DNA of 64,000 nucleotides, from positions 347,721 through 411,720 of the forward strand of contig JAXLRF010000006.1 in assembly GCA_046331225.1 (NCBI GenBank), written 5' to 3'. This DNA is from VFMC01 sp046331225. Lineage in GTDB: Bacteria > Actinomycetota > Acidimicrobiia > Acidimicrobiales > Ilumatobacteraceae. Positions 1-8,245 of the stretch are shown here, piece by piece (within the stretch, counting starts at the first letter, position 1; the number at the start of each line of letters is the position of its first letter). A program made the translations under genes and the position numbers. Below the pieces are notes generated by a model. It saw only the letters and a list, made by a program, of their open reading frames with translations, ran no database searches and was not told where the DNA came from.

Positions 1-1
1 G

Positions 2-289
2 AAGCCCTCGAACCGTCTGCTCGTCGAGTGGGCCGTGCTGCTCCGCATCGACGGCGAGAACGAAGAGGAGATCGCCGTGGCCTCGTCGGCCGACGGCGAG
101 GCGCTCATCGACCGGATCGTCGCCGCCGCCCTGGCTCGCGACACGCTCGAAGTGCCCCTCGGACGCTACGAGAACGGCAAGTTCTCGACCGCCGGACGGA
201 TGGTGCTCGACCTCGGCAAGCCGACGGCGGTTCGCGTGATGCTGGGCAGCCGCTCGGGTGCGTTCGGCGCCTTCGGCATCAAGAAGTAG
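2..289 (+). CDS. Uncharacterised protein, 3' end only
   Basis: The reading frame is open from base 2 of the window to a TAG stop at 287-289, so this is the C-terminal 95 residues of a longer gene that begins outside the window. The internal GTG at 35 is not a convincing start because the frame continues upstream of it. The product is soluble and mixed acidic/basic, ends in Gly-Ile-Lys-Lys, and has no motif I recognise. It converges on the LuxR-type regulator with a 3-base gap. Codon use matches its neighbours. No function is proposed. Confidence 0.7.
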   Translation, partial: KPSNRLLVEWAVLLRIDGENEEEIAVASSADGEALIDRIVAAALARDTLEVPLGRYENGKFSTAGRMVLDLGKPTAVRVMLGSRSGAFGAFGIKK

Positions 290-292
290 CCC

Positions 293-2992
293 TCAGGGCA
301 TGAGTCCGCGGCGCCGCGCCTCGTGCACGGCCGCACCGCGGGTGCGCACGCCGAGCTTGGTGGCACACCGCTCGAGGTGCGCGCCCGCCGTGCGCACGCT
401 GATGAACAGGCGCTCGGCGATCTCGCGGTTGGTGAGCCCCTCGGCCACACACGCCAGCACCTCGAGCTCGCGAGCGCTCAGCAACCCGGGCACGCGAGTG
501 GGCGCACGGCGACCGCCGGCCGCACGGAACACCGCATCGGCCTCGGCAACCAGACCCAGGGCGCCCAGCTCGCGGGCCGCGGTGGCGACGGCGTCGATCG
601 CTGCCAGGTCGCGGTCGAGCGCGGCGAGCGCGAGCTCGCACCGCAGCACCTCGAGCGGCGCCGGCACCGCATCCCACGCCTCGCGCGCCGACATCCACCC
701 GGCCACCGACCGATCGCGAAGCGCTGCCACCGTCGCCGCGCTCGCGGCCAACTCGCGGCCCACCACCTCGAGGCCGTCGGTGGCGGGCGGATCGTCGTCA
801 GTGCGGCCGGGCTCGTATGCACGCCACCACACCAGGGCGAGACGCCAGTGCGACACCAGGTCGCCCGCACCGCACCGCTCGAGCCCGATGGCCACGGCCC
901 GACGGGCCGCTGACCTGTCGCCGCGTGCCAGTGCCACCTCGGCCTGCACGGCGTGCAGTTCGCCCGCCACGTCGGGGATCGACCCGATCGGTGACGATGC
1001 CACGCGCTCGACCAGCACGGCTGCCCGATCGACCTCGCCGCGCCACAGCGCGATCGATGCGTCGACCAGGTCGAGGTAGGCCACGGGGTCGGCCGACAAC
1101 TTCATCGCCCGCGCCGCGGCCACCGCGGCCTCGGCCTCGTCGAGCCGACCGAGCGTGCTCGACCCGACCACCCGCGCGACGGCGAGCTGATCGCCGAGGG
1201 CCGACAACCCGCGCACCGCGAGTCGATCGAGCTCGCTCTGCGCCGCGAGCACCACGTCGGCCGGCCGGCCCGCACGCCACAGCACGAACACCCGATTGCT
1301 CGCGAGGCGCGCCTCGAGCGCGGCGTCGCCCGAACGCGCGGCAGCGTCGAGCGCCACCTCGAAGTGGGCGAGCCCGTCGTCGAGCCGGCCCGCCATCGCC
1401 GCTGCCAGGCCCGCGGCACCGGCGGCGTGTGCCGTGGCGGCCAGGTCGTCGAGCGCCCGCGCCTCGTCCCACGCGGTGATGGCCGTGCGACCCGCCGCGA
1501 CCGGGTCGTCGAAGACTCGCCGCAGCGCGTCGACCACCAGCACGTCGACGTGCGCACGACACGCAGGTGCGGCCAGCTCGAGTGCCCGGTCGAGCGGCTC
1601 GTCGTGATCGGGCAACCCGCCCTCGAGCCGCGCCCGGTAGCTGACCAGCAGCACCGCCAACCGGGCCGGCACGTCGTGACGGTCGAGCCTGGGCAGCAGA
1701 CGTCGAGCGATCGCCTCGGCCTCGTGCCGGTCCCCCGCCACCAACGACAGGTCGGCCGCCCGCACCCCGACCTCGCGCAGCACGGCGTCGCCGCCCAGTT
1801 CGATCGCCCGGCGCAACGCCACCGCAGCGGTATCGACGGCGAGACGCGCCTCGGCGTCGCCGGCCGCGGTCACCCAGCGGCTGGCCGCCACGTCGGCCCG
1901 GCCCGCCGACTCCCACACCGTCGCGGCCACGGCTGCCGGCGCCGTGGTGTCGAGCAACGGTGCCACTCGCGCCGCGAGCGCCGTGGCGCCACCGGCCCCG
2001 AGCGAGCGGCGCGCCGCAGCTGCCCACAGATCGCTCGCAGGCACCGGCACCAGGGCGTCGACGTCGCTCGGACGGAGCACGCGCTGGCTCTGCAGCAGAT
2101 CCCACACCTCCACCGGCGCGCCGGCGGCCATCGCCGCAGCCGACACCTCGAGGTGTCCTCCGGCCAGGTCGGCCACCACCACGGCCGACGCTGCCGCCGG
2201 GTGCAGACCGTCGAGCAACGCGGCCAGCGTGCGCTCGGCGTCGGGGGCCGAGGCGAGCGCGGTGGCCAGGGCCGGACGTCCGTCGGCCGCTGCCACCACC
2301 GCGCGCAGCGCGTCGCCGTCGAGCTCGGGCGCGACCTCGCGGGCGAGTGCGGTGACGTGCTCGGGATCGAGCGGATCCATCACCACCACCTGGCCGCGCA
2401 CGTGCCCGGCCACCACCTGCTCGACCAACGCCTCGAGACCGTGCGCCACGCGGCCGTCGTCGCCACTGCGACCGGCCAGCACCACCAGCACCGGCACGTC
2501 GTCGAGCAGCGGCACCAGCCCCGACAGCAACTGCAGGGTCGACGCGTCGGCGCCGTCGACGTCGTCGACCACCAACACCAACGGCCGCTCGTTCGCGGCG
2601 GCACGCACACGGCGCGCCAGGCCGGCCACCAGTGCGAGTCCCGCCGCCTCGGCGCCACCGGCCTCGGCGCCCTCCGCCAACCAGGTCGCCACGTCGCCGG
2701 GCACGTCGCGGAGCAACCCGGCGACCGGTTCGTAGGCCAGCGGCGCACGCCGCGAACAGCGCCCGAGCCACCAGCCGTGCGCGAGGCGGCGTTCGCGGAG
2801 CTGGTCGCGGAACGCTCGCACGAGGGCCGACGTGCCGATGCCCGGCAGACCGTGCACGACCACCACGGCGCCCTCGTGGCGACTGCGGCAGCCTGCGAAG
2901 GCGGCGACCAACTGCTCGAGCTCGACCTCGCGACCGTGCAGTCGTCCCGCGGCCGGCGGGCTCCCTCGCGCCATGGAGCGCCAGGTTGCCAC
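293..2992 (-). CDS. Large LuxR-family regulator with N-terminal ATPase-like domain
   Basis: Predicted cytoplasmic transcription regulator of 899 residues. The N-terminus looks like the AAA/STAND module of LAL regulators, with a P-loop-like GLPGIGTS at residues 48-55 and a Walker B-like LVLVVDDVDGAD further on. A long Ala-rich helical middle (TPR-like) follows. The last 65 residues are a LuxR/GerE helix-turn-helix (LSARELEVLACVAEGLTNREIAERL). The Walker A lysine is replaced by Thr54, so ATP hydrolysis is doubtful. The gene is divergent from an MFS transporter, and a double palindrome between them is the obvious candidate operator. Met7 (2974) is an alternative start. Confidence 0.85.
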   Translation of the reverse strand: MATWRSMARGSPPAAGRLHGREVELEQLVAAFAGCRSRHEGAVVVVHGLPGIGTSALVRAFRDQLRERRLAHGWWLGRCSRRAPLAYEPVAGLLRDVPGDVATWLAEGAEAGGAEAAGLALVAGLARRVRAAANERPLVLVVDDVDGADASTLQLLSGLVPLLDDVPVLVVLAGRSGDDGRVAHGLEALVEQVVAGHVRGQVVVMDPLDPEHVTALAREVAPELDGDALRAVVAAADGRPALATALASAPDAERTLAALLDGLHPAAASAVVVADLAGGHLEVSAAAMAAGAPVEVWDLLQSQRVLRPSDVDALVPVPASDLWAAAARRSLGAGGATALAARVAPLLDTTAPAAVAATVWESAGRADVAASRWVTAAGDAEARLAVDTAAVALRRAIELGGDAVLREVGVRAADLSLVAGDRHEAEAIARRLLPRLDRHDVPARLAVLLVSYRARLEGGLPDHDEPLDRALELAAPACRAHVDVLVVDALRRVFDDPVAAGRTAITAWDEARALDDLAATAHAAGAAGLAAAMAGRLDDGLAHFEVALDAAARSGDAALEARLASNRVFVLWRAGRPADVVLAAQSELDRLAVRGLSALGDQLAVARVVGSSTLGRLDEAEAAVAAARAMKLSADPVAYLDLVDASIALWRGEVDRAAVLVERVASSPIGSIPDVAGELHAVQAEVALARGDRSAARRAVAIGLERCGAGDLVSHWRLALVWWRAYEPGRTDDDPPATDGLEVVGRELAASAATVAALRDRSVAGWMSAREAWDAVPAPLEVLRCELALAALDRDLAAIDAVATAARELGALGLVAEADAVFRAAGGRRAPTRVPGLLSARELEVLACVAEGLTNREIAERLFISVRTAGAHLERCATKLGVRTRGAAVHEARRRGLMP

Positions 2993-3059
2993 AGCCCGGC
3001 GGGCGAGCGGAGAGCCGATCGGTGCACGGTCGCATCATCCGATGCCCGCTCGCCGGCGG

Positions 3060-3102
3060 CATCGGGAGATCTCCCCACTCGCGATGGGGAGATCTCCCGA
3101 TG
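3060..3102. promoter_or_regulatory. Double palindromic operator candidate between divergent genes
   Basis: An 18-base perfect inverted repeat (3060-3077 and 3085-3102) surrounds a 7-base loop. Each arm contains the same self-complementary dodecamer GGGAGATCTCCC (3064-3075 and 3087-3098). The two dodecamer centres are 23 bases apart, about two helical turns, so two dimers could bind the same DNA face. The site lies 68 bases upstream of the LuxR-type regulator and 35 bases upstream of the MFS start. A regulator binding site is the best reading. A stable RNA hairpin is the alternative. Confidence 0.6.
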
Positions 3103-3136
3103 TCCGCGACGGCGCGTCGGCGCACCGTGCCGTCGC

Positions 3137-4444
3137 ATGGCACGCCGACCCGACCTCGCACCACACCACACCTCGCACGACACCTCGCACGACACCTCCA
3201 CCCGCACCGGCACACCCGGACCGACGCGAGCTGCGCGACCGACCGGTCGGCTCCGCGACGACCCGGCGGGGCGTCGGGCCGTCGCCGCGCTCGGGTTGTT
3301 CGAGCTCGCCGAGTACGCCGCGTGGGTGGCCGTGCTCGTGCTCGCCTACCGCCGCGGCGGGGTGATGTCGGCGGGCACGGTCAGCACCGCGCTGCTGGTG
3401 CCGGCCGCGCTGGTGGCGCCGTTCGCCGCACGCGAGCTCCGCCTGCCCGGCCTCCCCAACTCGCTCACCGCGGGCTACGCCCTGCAGGCCCTCGCGCTCA
3501 CGGTCGCGACCGTGGTGCTCGCGCTCGACCTGCACACCGTGTTCGTGTACCTGGCGCTGACCGCGGTGATGGTGGCCGCGGTGTGCAGCCGTCCGGCGCA
3601 CCACGAGTTCCTGGCGGGGCGCGACGCGCCGGCCGAGGTACGCGTCGCCGCCACCGTCGCGACCGGTTCGGTCACCGGTGCCGGCCACCTGCTGGGGCCG
3701 CTGGTCGCGGCCGCCACCATCGCGATCGCCGGACCCACCGCCGTGTTCGGCGTGTGCGCACTGCTGCACGCCGTGTCGGCGCTGCTCGCCAGCGCACTGC
3801 CGCCCACCGCGATGCCGCCGCACCGCAGCCGCGGTGGCGCACCCGTCGGCCACGGCCGATCGGAGCTCGCCGCCCGCAGGTCGGGCCGCTGCCTCGCACC
3901 GCTGGCGATGATCGCCCTCACCACCGTGCTGCTCGGCACCGTCGAGGCGATGGCCACCGAGGTGAGCTGGCGCAACGGCACCGGCGGCGCCGGAACGGGC
4001 CTGCTGCTCGGCGCGGCCGGGGCAGGTCTGCTCCTCGGCGCCCAGCTGGCCGGCGTGGCGATGCGACGCGCCGACGAGCACGCCGCGATCCGCCTGGGGG
4101 CGGTGGTGAGCGGCCTGGCGCTGCTGTGCCTCGGGCCCCGCGTCGGCACCATCGGCTCGGTGCTCGCGTTCGGTCTCGTCGGCGTGGGCCTGCAGGCGGT
4201 GACCGTCGCCTCGTGGGTGCTGCTGCACCGGGGCGCGGGTCCGGGCTGCGTCGCCCGAACCTTCGGTCTGGTCGAGAGTCAGCAGCTCGTCGGCTACGCG
4301 ATCGGCGCGATGGTGGCGGGGATCGCCGTCGACCGGGTGGGTGTGTGGCCGGTGCTGGTGCCCACCGCACTGCTCCTCCCGCTGGCGGCCGTGCCGCTCG
4401 GGCGGGCCCGCTCGCTGGCGCCCGTGCACGTCGCCAGCACCTAG
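3137..4444 (+). CDS. MFS-type membrane transporter
   Basis: Predicted inner-membrane protein of 435 residues with about ten to twelve hydrophobic segments separated by short Arg-rich loops, as in major facilitator efflux proteins. The start at ATG 3137 is uncertain. It gives a low-complexity N-terminus rich in His, Thr and Asp, encoded by a direct repeat of cctcgcacgaca near 3172-3197. The conserved-looking part begins around RRAVAALGLFELAEYAAW, so an internal start is possible. No Shine-Dalgarno is visible. The gene is divergent from the LuxR-type regulator, which may control it. The substrate is unknown, and the frame upstream of 3137 is only antisense to the regulator. Confidence 0.7.
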   Translation: MARRPDLAPHHTSHDTSHDTSTRTGTPGPTRAARPTGRLRDDPAGRRAVAALGLFELAEYAAWVAVLVLAYRRGGVMSAGTVSTALLVPAALVAPFAARELRLPGLPNSLTAGYALQALALTVATVVLALDLHTVFVYLALTAVMVAAVCSRPAHHEFLAGRDAPAEVRVAATVATGSVTGAGHLLGPLVAAATIAIAGPTAVFGVCALLHAVSALLASALPPTAMPPHRSRGGAPVGHGRSELAARRSGRCLAPLAMIALTTVLLGTVEAMATEVSWRNGTGGAGTGLLLGAAGAGLLLGAQLAGVAMRRADEHAAIRLGAVVSGLALLCLGPRVGTIGSVLAFGLVGVGLQAVTVASWVLLHRGAGPGCVARTFGLVESQQLVGYAIGAMVAGIAVDRVGVWPVLVPTALLLPLAAVPLGRARSLAPVHVAST

Positions 4445-4447
4445 CGT
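4442..4447 (+). promoter_or_regulatory. -10 hexamer TAGCGT, leaderless start
   Basis: TAGCGT fits the actinobacterial -10 pattern TANNNT and lies 7 bases before the ATG at 4455. It overlaps the stop codon of the MFS gene. This suggests a separate, leaderless transcript for the hot-dog gene. Confidence 0.4.
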
Positions 4448-4454
4448 CACGCCC

Positions 4455-5384
4455 ATGTCCGACCCGCGCTTCGCCACCCCGATCACGCTCACCGGCCCGT
4501 GGCGGTCCCCCGCCCAGATGCTCGACGAGCAGGAGTACGACGGACACGCGAGCGTGCACGACGAGGAGACCGCCGCTCGGTTGGGCCTGCGGGGCGCACC
4601 CATCGAGGGACCCACGCACTTCAGCCAGTTCGACCCGCTCGCCGTCGCCCACTGGGGCACGGCGTGGTTCGAGCACGGGTGCATCAGCTCACACTTCCTC
4701 AACATGGTGGTCGGCGGCGAGCAGGTGCAGGCATCGCTCACCACCGGCGACGACCCTCGCCTCGCCCGCATCGACGCCCGCAAGCCCGACGGCACACCGG
4801 TGCTCACCGGTACTGCGTCGGTCGGCCCCGAGCACCCCACGACCGAGCTCGAGGAGCGTCTCGCCCGTCTGCCCGACCCGGGCGAGCTGTTCATCGTCGA
4901 CCGGCTGCACGTGGGCATGACGGGTCGCGACGGCGAGATTGCGGTGCTCACCCACGACGAGCACAACGGCGGGCTGTACCCCTTCTCGCTCGCGCAGAAG
5001 CTGGCCCACATCACCGAACCGCACCCGTGGTACACGCCCGAGGGAGGTGCCTCGTCACCGTGGGGCCGCGCGATCGTGCCGATCGAGATGATCAGCGTGC
5101 TCGCGATGAAGGCCCCGTCGTCGTTCCCCGTGCGCGGCCCGTCGATCGGGCTGTTCGTCGACCTCGAGATCCGGCTGCTCGACGGTCCCGTGTTCGTCGG
5201 GCACACCTACGAGGTGCGTCGGCGGATCGTCGGGCTCGGCCAGAGCAAGCGCATCGAGGGATCGTGGATCGAGACGACCCTGCACGATCCCGAACGGGGG
5301 ACCGACACGGCACGGATCCTGCTCCACTCGGGGGTGTTCAAGGCGTCGTACGCCGACTACCCGGCCGACCGCCTGGCCTCCTGA
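4455..5384 (+). CDS. Hot-dog fold (MaoC-like) acyl dehydratase family protein
   Basis: A 309-residue soluble protein. The stretch GLRGAPIEGPTHFSQFDPLA and the later GRAIVPIEMISVLAM and GHTYEVRRRIVGLG resemble the hydratase and double hot-dog elements of MaoC-like acyl-CoA dehydratases. The canonical R-hydratase Asp/His pair is not clear to me, so the substrate and the reaction are uncertain. Its length fits two fused hot-dog halves. The start ATG is 10 bases after the MFS stop, with a TAGCGT hexamer 7 bases ahead of it. The fold is inferred from pattern only; a role in fatty-acid or steroid side-chain metabolism is a guess. Confidence 0.6.
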   Translation: MSDPRFATPITLTGPWRSPAQMLDEQEYDGHASVHDEETAARLGLRGAPIEGPTHFSQFDPLAVAHWGTAWFEHGCISSHFLNMVVGGEQVQASLTTGDDPRLARIDARKPDGTPVLTGTASVGPEHPTTELEERLARLPDPGELFIVDRLHVGMTGRDGEIAVLTHDEHNGGLYPFSLAQKLAHITEPHPWYTPEGGASSPWGRAIVPIEMISVLAMKAPSSFPVRGPSIGLFVDLEIRLLDGPVFVGHTYEVRRRIVGLGQSKRIEGSWIETTLHDPERGTDTARILLHSGVFKASYADYPADRLAS

Positions 5385-5390
5385 CGGGCT

Positions 5391-5444
5391 GCGAGACCGC
5401 GCGAGACCGCGCGATCTCGCGCGATCGTGTGACGATCTCGCGTG
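5391..5444. repeat. Short direct and inverted repeats before the dksA-like gene
   Basis: Two identical 10-mers (gcgagaccgc, 5391-5400 and 5401-5410) are followed by a closely related 10-mer. A 12-mer CGATCTCGCG(C/T)G occurs at 5412 and again at 5433. GATCGT-GTG-ACGATC (5423-5437) is an inverted repeat. All lie in the 110-base gap ahead of the DksA-like gene and could be operator half-sites. Confidence 0.5.
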
Positions 5445-5494
5445 CACACCGCGCGCTCCCGGAACGAGCGCGACGCGGATGCGATGCTGTGCCC

Positions 5495-5854
5495 ATGGCC
5501 CCCGACCGCGACACGTTGCGCAGCGCGTGGCGGGACGAACGGGCGCGGCTCTGCCGTCTGGCCGACGACCTGCAGGTGCGTTTCGACGACATCGTCGCCG
5601 GTGCCGAGCTCACCTCCACCGACGACGAGCACGACCCCGAGGGCGCGACGATCGCCTACGAGCGCGCACAGGTGTGGGCGCTGCTGCAACAGGCCCGCGC
5701 CGACCTGCACTCGGTCGACGACGCCCTCGCCGGGCTCGAACTGGGCGAGCTCCCCACCTGCGCCTCGTGCCACGGCCCGATCGCCACCGAACGACTCCTC
5801 GCGCTCCCCGGAGTGCGCACCTGCATCGACTGCGCCCGGCGACCCGTCCCGTGA
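5495..5854 (+). CDS. DksA/TraR C4-type zinc finger protein
   Basis: A 119-residue cytoplasmic protein. An N-terminal helical region with an acidic stretch (TSTDDEHDPEG) is followed by the DksA/TraR zinc finger, with Cys89, Cys92, Cys110 and Cys113 and the family spacing CxxC-H-GPI-x3-RLLALPG-x3-CxxC. Proteins of this family reach into the RNA polymerase secondary channel or act as small zinc proteins of unknown role. The family is well recognised; the specific function is not. Its stop overlaps the GTG of the CHAD gene by four bases (GTGA), so the two are translationally coupled. The start ATG follows a GATGCT hexamer by six bases. Confidence 0.85.
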   Translation: MAPDRDTLRSAWRDERARLCRLADDLQVRFDDIVAGAELTSTDDEHDPEGATIAYERAQVWALLQQARADLHSVDDALAGLELGELPTCASCHGPIATERLLALPGVRTCIDCARRPVP

Positions 5855-7473
5855 TCGAACCGGCCGAGACCGTCACCGCGAACGCCGTCGTCACGTTCGC
5901 CGGAGCGCAGGGCACACCCGACCGCGCCCTGCGGGTCCTGTCCGACCTCGGCTTCGAACTCGGGCCGGCGCAACCGTCGACGCTGCTGCGGATCGACACC
6001 CACGACGGCCGTCTCGCCCACGCGGGGGCCACGCTCGACGCCCGACCGGTCTACGTGCCCGGCAACCACGACGGCGTCGAACTACTGCCCGGCGGTGCGC
6101 TGCCCGGCAAGCCACTGGTCGTCGGACGCCTGCCGCGCCGCCACACCGATCTGCCGTCGGGCCAGCTGCGGTTCCAGATCGGCTCGCTCGTCGGCGAGCG
6201 TGCGCTGATGGTCCAGCTCGCCGTCACGTCGTCGTGCGCGCACGCGATCTGCCGCGACGCGTCGGGTGCGGCGACGGTGCGGGTCGAACTGCACACCGAC
6301 GTCGAGGTGCACGACGGCAACGGCGTCGCCCGAGCCGTGCGCGGCGCCGCCTGGTGCCTGGTGATGCACCCCCTGACCGACGCCTCGAAGCAGCCGGGCA
6401 AGGTGCGCCGACGGCTGACCGCGATCGGCCTCGAGGCCGCCGACGGCGACGTCCTCACGTGGGCGGGCGACGCGGCCGGCGTCGAACCGCCAGCGCCCGC
6501 ACCGGCGCGCGCCGAGCTCGGCCGGGACGCCACGGCGGCCGACGCGTTCCGGACCGTCCTGCACCACTTGGGCGACCTCATCGGCGACACGTGGCAGGGC
6601 ACCGCCGACGACATCGACGCCGAGTTCCTGCACGAGCTGCGCATCGCGCTGCGCACCGCCCGCTCGGTGCTGCACGACGCCCAGGACGTGCTGCCCGATG
6701 GCGCGCGCGACGACGCGCTCGACCTGGCGGGGGCGCTGGCCGATCGCACCAGCGCACCGCGCGACCTCGACGTGCACCTGATCGAGTGGGACGACCGGAT
6801 CGCACCGCTCGGCGCCGCACAGCGCGTGGCGCTCGAACCGGTGCGCGAGCTGTTGCGCCGCCAACGCGACGACGCACATCGCGCGCTGTCGCAGGCCCTT
6901 GCCGACGAGGGCCGCGACGCCTGGCTCGCACGGTTCCGCGAACTCGTCGACACCCGTCGTGCCCCCGACGGCACGCGACCCGAGCTCGCGAGGCGCCGCG
7001 TCGGCAAGGTGGTCGCGCGACGGGTGCGGCGGGCGCACCGCCGTCTCGTGCACGACGGGCGTGCGGTGCACGACGACACCCCGCTCGACCATCTCCACGA
7101 GTTGCGCAAGGACGCGAAACGCCTGCGCTACCTGATCGACTCGTTCGGTTCGCTCGTCCCGTCCAAGGCACGTCGCCGCTACGTCCGCCGCCTGAAGGTG
7201 CTCCAGGATCACCTCGGCGCGCTGCAGGACGCACAGGTGCACCACCACGAGCTGCTCGCGGTGCGCACCGCGCTGCTCGACGGTGCCGGACCCTCCCGAC
7301 GCGACTCCACCGCCGGCACCGCCGCCACCCTCGAGGCGCTCGACGTGCTCGCCGACGAGCTCGCCGGACGCATCGACGAGCTGCGCGACGGGTTCGCAGC
7401 CGTGTTCGCCGAGTTCGACCACCCGCGCACGCGCCGCGCCCTCGACGACCTGGTCGAGCGTCTCCGCCGCTGA
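5851..7473 (+). CDS. CHAD domain protein
   Basis: A 540-residue cytoplasmic protein with a GTG start coupled to the upstream dksA-like gene. The C-terminal half is a CHAD domain: His/Arg-rich helices with LHELRIALRTARSVL and LHELRKDAKRLRYLID, and many basic residues along helices. This domain is known to bind polyphosphate. The N-terminal half (residues about 1-210) may be a strongly diverged CYTH-like triphosphate tunnel module, but the ExExK signature is not obvious. The pairing with a DksA-type protein hints at a stress or polyphosphate link; this is inference. It converges on the alpha/beta hydrolase. Confidence 0.8.
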   Translation: MIEPAETVTANAVVTFAGAQGTPDRALRVLSDLGFELGPAQPSTLLRIDTHDGRLAHAGATLDARPVYVPGNHDGVELLPGGALPGKPLVVGRLPRRHTDLPSGQLRFQIGSLVGERALMVQLAVTSSCAHAICRDASGAATVRVELHTDVEVHDGNGVARAVRGAAWCLVMHPLTDASKQPGKVRRRLTAIGLEAADGDVLTWAGDAAGVEPPAPAPARAELGRDATAADAFRTVLHHLGDLIGDTWQGTADDIDAEFLHELRIALRTARSVLHDAQDVLPDGARDDALDLAGALADRTSAPRDLDVHLIEWDDRIAPLGAAQRVALEPVRELLRRQRDDAHRALSQALADEGRDAWLARFRELVDTRRAPDGTRPELARRRVGKVVARRVRRAHRRLVHDGRAVHDDTPLDHLHELRKDAKRLRYLIDSFGSLVPSKARRRYVRRLKVLQDHLGALQDAQVHHHELLAVRTALLDGAGPSRRDSTAGTAATLEALDVLADELAGRIDELRDGFAAVFAEFDHPRTRRALDDLVERLRR

Positions 7474-7506
7474 CCTCGACGACCCCGGACCCGATCGGCG
7501 CGGGCG

Positions 7507-8184
7507 TCAGTCGGGCAGGCCCGCCACGAACGTCCGGATCGCGTCGGCCACCACGTCGGCGTGGGTCGACTCGTGCATCGAGTGCCCGCCGCCCGCCACC
7601 AGCTGCAGCCGGCCGTTCGGGAGCTTGCGCTCGAAGTACTGACCCGACGCCTGGTACTCGGGGCGGTCCTGGTCGCCCACCAGCACCAGCACCGGCACCG
7701 TGAGCTCGTCGATCCGGTCCATCACCAGCGAGTCGGCGTGCAGGTTGAGGTTGGTCACCTGCGGCGGCACGCCGAAGCGATCGGCGTTGCGTCGCGACCG
7801 CTCGTTCCACGCCTCGCGCTTGGCCGGGTCGCGGAAACCGGGACCGGTGTTGAGCACCACGAGGCCCCGGTCGACGCCGGGCCGGGTGATCGCGTGGGCG
7901 AGCGACAGGTAGCCGCCGAGCGAGTGGCCCACCAGGACGGGGCGGCGATCGAGCGAGGCGAGCACCTCGTCGAGGTCGCGCAGCGCGACGTCGCGCGTGT
8001 ACTCGTCGGGATCGTCGGGCACCGGCGACGCGCCGTGACCGAGCAGGTCGACCGCGACCACGTCGAAGGTGTCGCCGAGCAGCTCGCCACAGCGCTGCCA
8101 CGTCGCCGCGCTCGCACCGAGACCGTGCAGGAACACCAGCGGCGCTGCACCCGCCACCCCGCTGCGCACCACGTTCCACCGCAT
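7507..8184 (-). CDS. Alpha/beta hydrolase
   Basis: A 225-residue soluble hydrolase. It shows the family hallmarks in order: the oxyanion-hole motif FLHGLGASAATW near the N-terminus, the nucleophile elbow GHSLGGY, an acid in the VLVLVGDQDRPE strand, and the catalytic His in GGGHSMHES. Its short length fits single-domain esterases or lactonases. The ATG at 8184 was chosen because AGGAGG lies about ten bases upstream. In-frame sequence before it lacks a ribosome site. The stop is 33 bases from the end of the convergent CHAD gene. It sits downstream of the WYL regulator and may be co-transcribed with it. The substrate is unknown. Confidence 0.85.
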   Translation of the reverse strand: MRWNVVRSGVAGAAPLVFLHGLGASAATWQRCGELLGDTFDVVAVDLLGHGASPVPDDPDEYTRDVALRDLDEVLASLDRRPVLVGHSLGGYLSLAHAITRPGVDRGLVVLNTGPGFRDPAKREAWNERSRRNADRFGVPPQVTNLNLHADSLVMDRIDELTVPVLVLVGDQDRPEYQASGQYFERKLPNGRLQLVAGGGHSMHESTHADVVADAIRTFVAGLPD

Positions 8185-8245
8185 CTGCTCGCTCCTCCTG
8201 CCGTCGGTCGGGGGACCGGCGCGGACCCGAGCTTGCCAGCTGCGC

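Noticed and set aside
1364..3136. Long N-terminal extension of the MFS frame
   Set aside because: The frame is open but runs antisense through the LuxR-type regulator and has shadow-like composition, so the gene was started at 3137.
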